Assembly: GCA_002339085.1 (NCBI GenBank)
Contig: DDDX01000035.1
Coordinates: forward strand, 1-14,163
Direction of reading: 5' to 3'
From: Cellvibrionales bacterium UBA1969
GTDB taxonomy: Bacteria; Pseudomonadota; Gammaproteobacteria; Pseudomonadales; UBA7434
DNA length: 14,163 nucleotides
In this document: piece after piece, positions 1 through 6,802 of the stretch
How positions within the stretch are numbered: the stretch's first letter is position 1
How the letters are laid out: each line of letters begins with the position of its first letter
The notes under the pieces: model-generated
The model's input: only the letters and a program-made list of their open reading frames with translations
Database searches by the model: none
What the model was told of the DNA's origin: nothing
Program-made: the position numbers and the translations under genes

Positions 1-217
1 ATCGTAGGGTTGGAAATAGAGGGTCCCGATGCTCTAAAAAACTCTCGAGTCCACCGCGTAGTAAGCGGGATAAATAGCGATAACCCTCGGCTTGATTAAA
101 GGCATCTTTAGGCGCTTTGTCGCTTTGAATAATTTCGCCCGCCTCTTTTAGGGCGTCACAAAAGTCAGCCCATGCGGTACCATCAATAACACGCTGTTCA
201 GATTCCGAGTTTGCCAT
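1..217 (-). CDS. partial protein, DUF1214-like N-terminal region (runs off left edge)
   Basis: The first 72 codons of a minus-strand gene are present; the rest lies beyond base 1. The ATG at 215-217 is preceded on its own strand by a strong AAGGAGA ribosome site about 7 bases upstream, so the start is well supported. The translation begins MANSESEQRVIDGTAWADFC and contains a KEAGEII stretch, then EGYRYLSRLLRGGLE and DPLFP. This pattern (W..FCD.L.EAG, then EGYRYL.RLLR.GLE) matches, from memory, the N-terminal part of DUF1214-type proteins common in mycobacteria and marine proteobacteria, often near steroid genes. No catalytic function is known to me. It lies 41 bases downstream of the sulfotransferase on the same strand, so they are probably co-transcribed. 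The reading frame is solid; the family name is moderate, because only the N-terminus is visible. Confidence 0.75.
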   Translation of the reverse strand, partial: MANSESEQRVIDGTAWADFCDALKEAGEIIQSDKAPKDAFNQAEGYRYLSRLLRGGLESFLEHRDPLFPTLR

Positions 218-258
218 TTTTCTATCTCCTTAAAGTAATCTTTTTATGCCTGTGCATG

Positions 259-1461
259 CTAGCCCATATTGAGCTGGTAACGTTGAATATAGTCGCCGAA
301 TAAATTGTTGATTTCTGATTGTTCAATCCCATAGTCAGCAATGTCGTATTCGTGTTTGCCATGTTTGCCTGGTTGATTCTCGTCCAGCCATGTTTGCATG
401 TTTACTTTTCCTTCGTCACTTATCGATGCGCCTGCTGCGACATAGACTTTTTCAAGATCAGGCCAAGGGTTCTGTACAAATTCATCGTGTTTTATATCGA
501 TAAATTGTCCCGGATGCTTCGCTTCGAGCCCGGGGCGATTTTTTTCAAAAGCGCGCGAGTATATTTGCAACATGTCCATCCAGTCACGCCCAATGATGTG
601 GTCATCATCCAAGTGAGAAGATGGTGTTCTCACGACTTTACTAAAGCTACATCCTGAGGCGATGATTTTCATGGGGGCGCGGTGTGTCTGGACAATAATA
701 GCGGTTGGGTGATTGGCTAAAATAGCCGGCAATCCCAGCTGATGATAGGGGGTTTTTAATACCCAGCGGCCAGATTTTTTATGCTGTAATACTTTCATTT
801 GTCGTTTGTGATAGGCATAAGAATCGGTGAGGTCTTGTTGGTAAAGCCAGTTCGCGTAGCTGGGTATATGGTACTGAGCAGAATACTGCACTGACATAAA
901 GTTTTGGCCAAACAGTAAATGACATTCATCGGGGGCTTCTGCGTCCATTAAATGAGTTTTAAAAAAGCCCGGCATGAATTGGTCTGTCATGGCAACATTT
1001 TGTTTAGTTTTTTCAATCCTTGGGTCACTGTGGTAAGTGGCATCTTCTGGGGGTGGAATTAATTCATTACCCTCCCATAAGCGCAAGGTATGATTAGCAT
1101 TGTCGGCATTCAATAAGTGGTGCAAAGCCGTGGTGCCTGTTCGTGGTAAGCCTGAGATAAAGATAGGCGCATGAATCTCTTGATCGAGTACCTCTGGGTT
1201 TTCTCGAATATAGTTTTCCACGCGCAATCGATTCTCTAGCCCTTTGGCAAATAACATCTCAACTTGAAATTTTCCTGCTGGATTCAATGCCGCTTCTCGG
1301 TTAAGCGCATCGATGATGCGCTCCAAGGGTTCAATAAAATCATCACCACCAAAGTCGTCTAGTCCGGTTTCTTTTTTTGCTCTGTCCAGGTAGGTACTAA
1401 TGTCGCTAACTTGTTCGCCAGATGTCGTTGTGTCGTTTGATTGGACTGTGTCGTCTGCCAT
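259..1461 (-). CDS. sulfotransferase-family protein (PAPS-type P-loop fold)
   Basis: A 400-residue soluble protein. Residues 104-111 are GLPRTGTT, the 5'-phosphosulfate loop of sulfotransferases, preceded by a beta strand (APIFIS). LWEGNELIPPP follows at about 128-138. THRAP at 259-263 with serines at 269 and 272 fits the 3'-phosphate-binding R...S motif. The length suits the bacterial Sulfotransfer_3-like group, which has a helical N-terminal extension of about 95 residues. Mycobacterial relatives such as Rv3529c sit in the cholesterol regulon (recalled). The family would transfer sulfuryl from PAPS to a hydroxyl; a sterol or steroid intermediate is a plausible but unproven acceptor. The start is the ATG at 1459-1461; the ribosome site there is weak. 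It is divergent from ipdA and probably heads a minus-strand operon with the partial gene at 1-217. Confidence 0.8.
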   Translation of the reverse strand: MADDTVQSNDTTTSGEQVSDISTYLDRAKKETGLDDFGGDDFIEPLERIIDALNREAALNPAGKFQVEMLFAKGLENRLRVENYIRENPEVLDQEIHAPIFISGLPRTGTTALHHLLNADNANHTLRLWEGNELIPPPEDATYHSDPRIEKTKQNVAMTDQFMPGFFKTHLMDAEAPDECHLLFGQNFMSVQYSAQYHIPSYANWLYQQDLTDSYAYHKRQMKVLQHKKSGRWVLKTPYHQLGLPAILANHPTAIIVQTHRAPMKIIASGCSFSKVVRTPSSHLDDDHIIGRDWMDMLQIYSRAFEKNRPGLEAKHPGQFIDIKHDEFVQNPWPDLEKVYVAAGASISDEGKVNMQTWLDENQPGKHGKHEYDIADYGIEQSEINNLFGDYIQRYQLNMG

Positions 1462-1496
1462 AGGTAATGTTCACTTTGATTGCCAAATGGGCGCTA

Positions 1497-1525
1497 ATTA
1501 TATCGTGATTTAGCGACGTTAATAA
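1497..1525 (-). promoter_or_regulatory. candidate sigma-70 promoter for the sulfotransferase operon
   Basis: Reading the minus strand, a perfect TATAAT (1502 to 1497) lies 17 bases after TTATTA (1525 to 1520), a poor -35 match. A start near base 1490 would leave a leader of roughly 30 bases before the ATG at 1461. The call rests on the -10 box and its position only. Confidence 0.45.
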
Positions 1526-1895
1526 TGACCCTAAATTTATGTCTTTGATCTAGCATTTTCGCAATGGCAACTAAAGTACCAGCTATAGTTATTGATATTC
1601 TTTGCATAAATCCGAATCGCTGAAGATTGCTTACCGCTGTCTTTTTGTATCTTCGGCGCCAAGAATGACAAAAACGGTCATGAGTAAGATGGGAGTGTTT
1701 GTTTATTGATCGAATTAAAACTCGATCTGCTGGTCATTGGCTGGATTCACCGCTATTCCCATTTTGACGCTGCCAACTAAACGAATCAGTCATTCTTTCG
1801 AATTTAATATTAGGCTAGAATGGGCTTTGAAATATCTATGGATAACAGAATCTTAGCTATCAACTTCTTAGCGGTTAACTTCGATTATAGCTTGG

Positions 1896-1923
1896 TTATT
1901 GGCTGAGCATTTAGAGTTATAAT
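1896..1923 (+). promoter_or_regulatory. candidate sigma-70 promoter for the ipdA operon
   Basis: A perfect TATAAT at 1918-1923 is preceded, 16 bases upstream, by TTATTG (1896-1901), a weak -35. Transcription would begin near 1930, about 36 bases before the ipdA ATG. The weak -35 suggests activator dependence or a repressor-controlled weak promoter; this is inferred. Confidence 0.5.
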
Positions 1924-1965
1924 GCTATCCGTTTTTTCAAAGGATTGATTCACAAAGGAATCTTT

Positions 1966-2841
1966 ATGAATAAAGTAATGAAGGCGTCCGATATGGTTGC
2001 CTCTCTCAGCGACGGAATGACGATCGGTATTGGTGGATGGGGGCCACGTCGAAAGCCAATGGCATTGATTCGCGAAATACTTCGATCTGAACTCAAGGAC
2101 CTAACCATTGTTGCTTACGGTGGCGCTGACGTCGGCATGTTATGCGCGGCAGGTAAAGTGAAGAAGGTGATTTTTGCATTTGTCTCTTTAGATTTTATTC
2201 CGCTCGAGCCTTATTTTCGTCAGGCACGGCAGCAAGGTGCGATTGAAACCTTAGAAATTGACGAAGGAATGATGTTGTTAGGTTTGCGAGCAGCGGCTTG
2301 GGGTTGTCCGTTTATACCGACACAAGTTGGTTTGGGTACTGATGTTTTAAACGTCAATCCGGAATTAAAAGTCGTTGATAGTCCTTATGACGAAAAGGAG
2401 TGGTTAGCAATGCCGGCCTTGACTTTAGACGCGGCGTTAATTCACGTTGATCGAGCGGATAGTCGGGGTGTTTGCCAAATTAAAGGCGCCGATCACTATA
2501 TGGATGATTGGTTTGCTCGTGCGGCAAAGAAAGCTTATGTTTCTTGTGATGAATTGGTTGACAGTGATTACTTTACCCCTGAGCAAGAAGCACGATTTGT
2601 TTTTTGGGAGCGCTCACAAACGACGGGGGTGATTCCGATAGTCGGTGGCGCGCATCCCAGCTCTTGCTCACCTCATTATGGTTTTGATGTGCCGCATTTT
2701 AAAGAATACGCAGCCTCAGCAAAAGAGGGCGGCTTTGCCAGTTATGCCGATAAATATATCCACGGTAAAACAGAGATCGACTATCAAAAATTAGTGGGTG
2801 GACTTGAGAGTATCAAACAATTGCCCTTAGCGGTCTATTAA
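1966..2841 (+). CDS. ipdA: IpdA, alpha subunit of the COCHEA-CoA ring-cleaving hydrolase
   Basis: A 291-residue protein of the class I CoA-transferase fold that, with IpdB, hydrolyses ring C of COCHEA-CoA after ring D has been opened. Strong family signatures are GMTIGIGGWGPRRKPMA (17-33), VAYGGADVGMLCAAGKVKK (49-67) and FVSLD (72-76). A DEGM motif follows at 99-102; its Glu100 aligns with the catalytic glutamate reported for IpdA (Glu105 in the rhodococcal protein, recalled). True CoA-transferases use a different glutamate, so hydrolase rather than transferase activity is expected. I chose ATG 1966 over the in-frame TTG at 1945 because AAAGGA at 1954-1959 is spaced correctly for it and the family starts close to this point. 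Length equals the mycobacterial protein (about 292). First gene of the plus-strand operon; a hairpin separates it from ipdB. Confidence 0.93.
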   Translation: MNKVMKASDMVASLSDGMTIGIGGWGPRRKPMALIREILRSELKDLTIVAYGGADVGMLCAAGKVKKVIFAFVSLDFIPLEPYFRQARQQGAIETLEIDEGMMLLGLRAAAWGCPFIPTQVGLGTDVLNVNPELKVVDSPYDEKEWLAMPALTLDAALIHVDRADSRGVCQIKGADHYMDDWFARAAKKAYVSCDELVDSDYFTPEQEARFVFWERSQTTGVIPIVGGAHPSSCSPHYGFDVPHFKEYAASAKEGGFASYADKYIHGKTEIDYQKLVGGLESIKQLPLAVY

Positions 2842-2852
2842 CTATTGCTTTT

Positions 2853-2878
2853 CTGGTCTAATAAAAGTGTTAGATCAG
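2853..2878 (+). other. intercistronic RNA hairpin between ipdA and ipdB
   Basis: CTGGTCTAA (2853-2861) and TTAGATCAG (2870-2878) can form a 9-base-pair stem with one G-U wobble and an 8-base loop (TAAAAGTG). No T-run follows, so it is not a standard intrinsic terminator. The stem ends before the ipdB ribosome site (2888-2893). It may affect mRNA processing or stability; no function is shown. Confidence 0.45.
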
Positions 2879-2900
2879 TCGTTATCTTTGGAGATAATAA

Positions 2901-3704
2901 ATGAGTGAGTTTGCAACTGATTATAGCTTGGCTGAATTGTTGATCTGCGCCAATGCTGCTGCTTACGACAATGACGGTGAGATTTTAGTGACGGGTATTG
3001 GTGTGTTACCTAGAATAGCCGCAAGCTTGGCTATGAAGACCAGCAACACTGATATCATGATGACTGACTCAGAAGCATGGTTGCTGTCCGAGCCAAACCC
3101 GGTCGGTAATCGTCCTGATGATTTTATTCAGCAAAACGAAACTTGGATGGGTTTTTCTCGAATTTTTGATAATGTTTGGAGCGGTTGTCGGCACATTACG
3201 GGCGGCCCAACCCAAATGGACCGTTTTGGTCAAAGCAATATCTCTTGTCTAGGCGGAACTTACCAGCAGCCTAAGGTGCAAATGCTAGGCGCTCGAGGCT
3301 TTCCAGGAAATTCGATCAGTCATGCAAATTCCTTTTTAATTCCCAGCCATAATACCCGCGTTTTTGTTGAAGGTGAATGCGATATGGTTTGTACGATTGG
3401 CTATAATCCTGCCAGATTGCCTAAAGGGCATCAGTTGTCTGATATTGATTTGCGTATGGTATTGACGAATCTTTGTGTGATGGATTTTGGCGGTCCTGAT
3501 TATCAAATTCGCGTGGTCAGTTTGCACCCCGGCGTTACGATTGATGAGGTAATAGAAAATACCGGCTTTGAACTTTGCATTCCGGACATTATTCCTGAGA
3601 CGGTTGCGCCTACTGAAGCGCAGTTGGCAGTTATTGCTCAGCTTGATCCACAAAACTTACGTTCACGTCAATTAAAAGATGATCCGCCAGGTGTTCGTAG
3701 CTAA
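2901..3704 (+). CDS. ipdB: IpdB, beta subunit of the COCHEA-CoA ring-cleaving hydrolase
   Basis: A 267-residue partner of IpdA with the CoA-transferase beta-subunit fold; mycobacterial IpdB is about 250 residues. Recognisable blocks are SEFATDYSLAELLICANAAA near the N-terminus, TGGPTQMDRFGQSNIS, GARGFPGNSISHANSF, RVFVEGECDMVCTIGY, and VMDFGGPDYQIRVVSLHPGV toward the C-terminus, in the order found in actinobacterial IpdB. The two subunits together form the active site that opens ring C, giving an open-chain methyl-oxo-octanedioyl-CoA. ATG 2901 is preceded by TTGGAGA at 7-8 bases. The 59-base gap to ipdA is large for two subunits of one enzyme and contains the hairpin listed above. The C-terminal tail (DPQNLRSRQLKDDPPGVRS) is slightly longer than in actinobacteria. 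Confidence 0.93.
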   Translation: MSEFATDYSLAELLICANAAAYDNDGEILVTGIGVLPRIAASLAMKTSNTDIMMTDSEAWLLSEPNPVGNRPDDFIQQNETWMGFSRIFDNVWSGCRHITGGPTQMDRFGQSNISCLGGTYQQPKVQMLGARGFPGNSISHANSFLIPSHNTRVFVEGECDMVCTIGYNPARLPKGHQLSDIDLRMVLTNLCVMDFGGPDYQIRVVSLHPGVTIDEVIENTGFELCIPDIIPETVAPTEAQLAVIAQLDPQNLRSRQLKDDPPGVRS

Positions 3705-3746
3705 TCTTATTGTCTATTTTTAACGTAAAACGTAAAAGGAAAAGTC

Positions 3747-4505
3747 ATGTCTCAACCTTACGGTACTACGATCAATGCCAGCGGTGTGGCAGAATTGATT
3801 TTTAACCACCCGCCAGTTAATGCTTTTGACAGCGCGACATGGTTCGCTATCGCCCAAGAAATTGTAGCTTTAGGTAAAAATGACGCAGTTAAAGTTATTA
3901 TTATAGCGGCTGAGGGTAAAGGCTTTTGTGCCGGCGTTGATATTAAAGAATTGGCCGCTGATGGTTCGAAAATACTCGATGTGAATCGCGGCAATTACGA
4001 CACCTTTAAAGCGATTCATCTCAACCCTAAGCCCGTGATTGTGGCGCTACACGGTTTTGTTTTAGGTGGTGGGATAGGTATAAGCGGAGCGGCAGACATT
4101 ATTATTGCTTCTGAGTGTGCTAGTTTCGGCGTGCCAGAGATTGACCGAGGTGCTATGGGTGGTGGTGCGCATTTACAGCGTATGTTCCCGGTGCAAAAAG
4201 TTCGTTATATGTATTTTACCGGTGAGTTTATCGATGCCCAAGAGGCCTATCGTCTTGGTGCTGTAGAGCGTGTTGTAGCCCGTGATCAATTGATGCCTAC
4301 AGCACGTGAAATGGCTGAAACAATCGCCGCTAAATCACCGGCAATGGTTAAGCTGGCAAAAGAAGCATTAACGGGTGTTGAGGATGGTAACTTAGAGGAT
4401 AAATATCGATGGGAGCAGGGTTTTACCTTTGAAGCTTATACCATGGGTGACTCACAAGAAGCGCGAGATGCTTTTGTTGAAAAGCGCAAAGCCGATTTTG
4501 AATAG
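3747..4505 (+). CDS. echA20: EchA20-type crotonase, ring D-opening hydrolase
   Basis: A 252-residue crotonase-fold protein, the size of EchA20 (about 247). In steroid degraders EchA20 hydrolyses ring D of the bicyclic HIEC-CoA, producing the substrate of IpdAB, which fits its place directly behind ipdAB. Visible motifs are AAEGKGFCAGVDIKEL (54-69, first oxyanion-hole strand), GFVLGGGIGISGAADIIIAS (103-122, second oxyanion-hole region) and FGVPEIDRGAMGGGAHLQR (127-145). The usual first catalytic glutamate of enoyl-CoA hydratases is absent (GGGIGISG instead of GGGCEL). PE131 remains where the second one sits. That argues against simple hydration and agrees with the unusual carbon-carbon hydrolysis. 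C-terminal RWEQGFTFEAYTMGDSQEAR also resembles EchA20. ATG 3747 has AAAAGGAA upstream. Confidence 0.92.
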   Translation: MSQPYGTTINASGVAELIFNHPPVNAFDSATWFAIAQEIVALGKNDAVKVIIIAAEGKGFCAGVDIKELAADGSKILDVNRGNYDTFKAIHLNPKPVIVALHGFVLGGGIGISGAADIIIASECASFGVPEIDRGAMGGGAHLQRMFPVQKVRYMYFTGEFIDAQEAYRLGAVERVVARDQLMPTAREMAETIAAKSPAMVKLAKEALTGVEDGNLEDKYRWEQGFTFEAYTMGDSQEARDAFVEKRKADFE

Positions 4506-4534
4506 TTTTATTTTTGGATAACGATAACTGTACT

Positions 4535-5704
4535 ATGGATTTAAATTACACCGAACAGCAAGTTGCCTTTAGAGCTGAGGTTAGGCAGTGGCTAGCCGAT
4601 AATGTGCCTGCCGAACCGCTTTCCAGTTTTGATACGGCCGAGGGTTTTCAAGCTCATCGTGAGTGGGAAGCGAAGTTGTACGAAGGGCATTGGGGCATGA
4701 TTACTTGGCCTGAAGTCATGGGTGGTCGCGGTGCTGACTTATTACAGTGGCTTATTTTTGAAGAGGAGTACTACGCTGCTGGTGCGCCTTTAAGAGTCAA
4801 TCAAAACGGCATCTTTTTATTGGGTCCGACGATGATGGAGTATGGGACCGAAGCGCAGAAACAGCGTTTTTTAACGGGCATGGCCACCGGTAAAGATATT
4901 TGGTGTCAAGCTTGGTCTGAGCCGAACGCAGGTTCTGATATGGCAGCTATTAGCGCCAAGGCTGAACTGTCGAATGATGGCCAGCACTATATTATTAATG
5001 GCCAGAAAACATGGTCAACACGAGCAGTATGGGCTGATTGGGCGTTCGGCATGTTTAGAACTGACCCTGAATCTGAGCGACATCGTGGTTTAAGTTTTAT
5101 TTTAGTTCCGCTTGATCTTGAGGGTATTACGGTCCGGCCGATACCGCAATTAGATGGCTTGCCGGGTTTTGCAGAAATCTTTTTTGATAATGTTAAAGTG
5201 CCGGTCGATTGCTTGCTTGGTGAAGAGGGTAAAGGCTGGTCTGTGGCTATGGCAACAGCCGGTTTTGAACGAGGTCTAATGCTGCGTTCGCCAGCACGCT
5301 TCCAGCAGGCGGCTAAACGCTTAGTTGAATTATACAAAGAGAATCAAGCCACGGCTGATGCCGACCCTGCGGTTAAAAATGCAGTATTAAAAGCCTATAT
5401 GGACGCCGAGGCTTATACTTTGTTGACATACCAAACGGCCTGCCGGTTAGTGCAGGGCGGTAAGATAGGTCCTGAGTCATCAACCAATAAGATTTTTTGG
5501 TCTGAATTAGATCGTGATATGCATGCCACAGCGATGAGCATTTTAGGTGCGCGAGCCGAATTGTTAGCCCATGCACCGGCGGCCGAAAATGTTGGAAACT
5601 GGCTCGATGGTTGGCTGTTTTCACAGAGTGGGCCTATTTATGCGGGCACTAATGAAATTCAACGTAACATCATTGCTGAGCGTATGCTTGGCATGCCACG
5701 CTAG
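4535..5704 (+). CDS. fadE31: FadE31/IpdE1-like acyl-CoA dehydrogenase, catalytic (alpha) subunit
   Basis: A 389-residue acyl-CoA dehydrogenase very like mycobacterial FadE31: AEGFQAHREWEAKLY, ITWPEVMGGR, WCQAWSEPNAGSD (123-135), RHRGLSFILVPLDLEGITVRP and MLRSPARFQQAAKRLVE are shared blocks (recalled). Glu245 in GFERG lies where the isovaleryl-CoA dehydrogenase type base sits. The MCAD-type base is missing (IYAGTNEIQR). The RxQFG FAD-contact motif is absent, so this subunit should need the partner encoded next. It probably acts in beta-oxidation of HIP-CoA or of the ring-opened product. I place the start at ATG 4535 (MDLNYTEQQ, the family N-terminus). An in-frame TTG at 4514 would add 7 residues, and neither start has a strong ribosome site. 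It begins 29 bases after echA20. Confidence 0.88.
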   Translation: MDLNYTEQQVAFRAEVRQWLADNVPAEPLSSFDTAEGFQAHREWEAKLYEGHWGMITWPEVMGGRGADLLQWLIFEEEYYAAGAPLRVNQNGIFLLGPTMMEYGTEAQKQRFLTGMATGKDIWCQAWSEPNAGSDMAAISAKAELSNDGQHYIINGQKTWSTRAVWADWAFGMFRTDPESERHRGLSFILVPLDLEGITVRPIPQLDGLPGFAEIFFDNVKVPVDCLLGEEGKGWSVAMATAGFERGLMLRSPARFQQAAKRLVELYKENQATADADPAVKNAVLKAYMDAEAYTLLTYQTACRLVQGGKIGPESSTNKIFWSELDRDMHATAMSILGARAELLAHAPAAENVGNWLDGWLFSQSGPIYAGTNEIQRNIIAERMLGMPR

Positions 5705-5714
5705 GAGGTGAGTG

Positions 5715-6779
5715 ATGAATTTTACCTTCACTGAAGACCAGTTATTATTTCAAGAATCCGTCCGCGATTTTTTAGTTAATGAGGTAACGGCCGAGAGTAT
5801 TCGCGCCCTTTGGGAGGCGGATACGGGTCGATCTGATGCGCTATGGCAGCAACTGACCGAGCTCGGACTCACCGCAATGACAGTGCCTGAAGCGATGGGC
5901 GGTTTAGGCATGACAGCTTTGGATTTTATCTTGATAGCTCAGGAGTGTGGTTACGTCGCTTTACCCGCGCCGTTAGTCCATATTGCGCTTGTTGTGGTCC
6001 CTTTGCTGGACCAGTTAAGTGGTGACAGCGGTGAGGCGATTAAGCAGCAATGGTTACCGGCCATTGCCGAGGGTCGGGCCAAGGTTATGGTTGGTCTGGA
6101 GCAAAATGTTTTTGTGGAGGACGCACATACAGCGGATTTATTGATCTTGCAAAAAGGCCAAGCACTCTATGCGCTGACGCCCGAACAGTTTAGCTACACA
6201 TTAAATGAATCTGTCGACCCTAGCCGAAAGCTCTACAGCATTAGCTGGCAGACGTCTGACGCGAACTTAATTGCCGAGGCTGAACAGGCACAATGCCTGA
6301 TCGATGGTGCCATGAATCGCGGTGCCTTAGGAGTGGCGGCTGAAGCCTTAGGTTTGTCGCAACGCATGGTCGATATGACGGTGAGTTATACTGCTGATCG
6401 TCAACAATTTGGCAAGCCGATTGGTAGCTTTCAAGCGGTTAAGCATTTAATGGCCAATGTGGCGGTGAAGTTAGAATTCGCTAAAACGCCTGTTTATAAA
6501 GCGGCTTACGCTGTCGCCGAGCAGCTACCAAGCGCCAATGTGAATGTCAGTCATGCTAAGCTTGCAGCGACAGAAGTAGCGCAGTTAGCGGCTAGGAATA
6601 CGATGCAATGTCATGGTGCAATGGGTTATACCTGGGAAGTTGATTTACAGATTTTTATGAAGAAAGCATGGGTTTATAACAACGCTTGGGGTGTTGTTGC
6701 TTGGCATCAAGGTCGCGTCAATGATTTTGTTTTTGCTGATCAAGCAGCGATTGGCGCAGGAAGTACTTTTGTCGCATAG
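5715..6779 (+). CDS. acyl-CoA dehydrogenase, FAD-contacting (beta) subunit, FadE32/FadE33-like
   Basis: A 354-residue, shorter and more divergent ACAD, the probable partner of the subunit just upstream. It keeps the FAD-contact signature RQQFG (229-233) followed by KPIGSFQAVKH, and HGAMGYTWEVD near the C-terminus. At the position aligning with the alpha-subunit catalytic glutamate there is a small residue (helix GALGVAAEALGLSQRM), so it should not catalyse alone. This is the arrangement known for alpha2beta2 steroid ACADs such as FadE28-FadE29 and IpdE1-IpdE2. ATG 5715 is chosen over the adjacent GTG 5712. AGGAGG (5703-5708) is 6 bases upstream of the ATG and overlaps the TAG stop of the previous gene, so translation of the two subunits is probably coupled. 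Confidence 0.88.
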   Translation: MNFTFTEDQLLFQESVRDFLVNEVTAESIRALWEADTGRSDALWQQLTELGLTAMTVPEAMGGLGMTALDFILIAQECGYVALPAPLVHIALVVVPLLDQLSGDSGEAIKQQWLPAIAEGRAKVMVGLEQNVFVEDAHTADLLILQKGQALYALTPEQFSYTLNESVDPSRKLYSISWQTSDANLIAEAEQAQCLIDGAMNRGALGVAAEALGLSQRMVDMTVSYTADRQQFGKPIGSFQAVKHLMANVAVKLEFAKTPVYKAAYAVAEQLPSANVNVSHAKLAATEVAQLAARNTMQCHGAMGYTWEVDLQIFMKKAWVYNNAWGVVAWHQGRVNDFVFADQAAIGAGSTFVA

Positions 6780-6802
6780 CGATTGATGTTGGGAGAATAA
6801 TT

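Larger units (their letters stand above)
1462..1965. other. divergent intergenic control region
   Basis: About 500 bases without a convincing gene, between the minus-strand sulfotransferase and plus-strand ipdA. It holds one good -10 box facing each way (annotated separately) and several inverted repeats. These are AACTAAAG/CTATAGTT at 1569-1590 (one mismatch, 6-base spacer), TTTTTGT/ACAAAAA at 1642-1648 and 1668-1674 with an inner CTT/AAG, GATCGA/TCGATC at 1708-1727, and CATTCT/AGAATG at 1791-1822. AACTTC is directly repeated at 1862 and 1877. Any could be an operator, but 6-base arms are expected by chance in a region this long. I see no tRNA, small ORF or riboswitch. Confidence 0.6.

Noticed and set aside
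319..657. Plus-strand open frame of 112 codons within the sulfotransferase gene
   Set aside because: Antisense to a clear gene, rich in Phe, Val and Cys with no family resemblance and no ribosome site.
1642..1674. TTTTTGT/ACAAAAA inverted repeat as a bidirectional terminator
   Set aside because: The T-tract precedes and the A-tract follows the stem on both strands, the reverse of an intrinsic terminator, and no gene ends nearby.
1945..1965. TTG start that would lengthen IpdA by 7 residues
   Set aside because: AAAGGA at 1954-1959 fits ATG 1966, and the family N-terminus lies there.
4514..4534. TTG start for the FadE31-like ACAD
   Set aside because: ACADs of this group begin MDLNY or similar; the added residues (MDNDNCT) look like translated spacer and have no ribosome site.
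5712..5714. GTG start for the ACAD beta subunit
   Set aside because: The adjacent ATG at 5715 has better spacing to AGGAGG and matches the family start.
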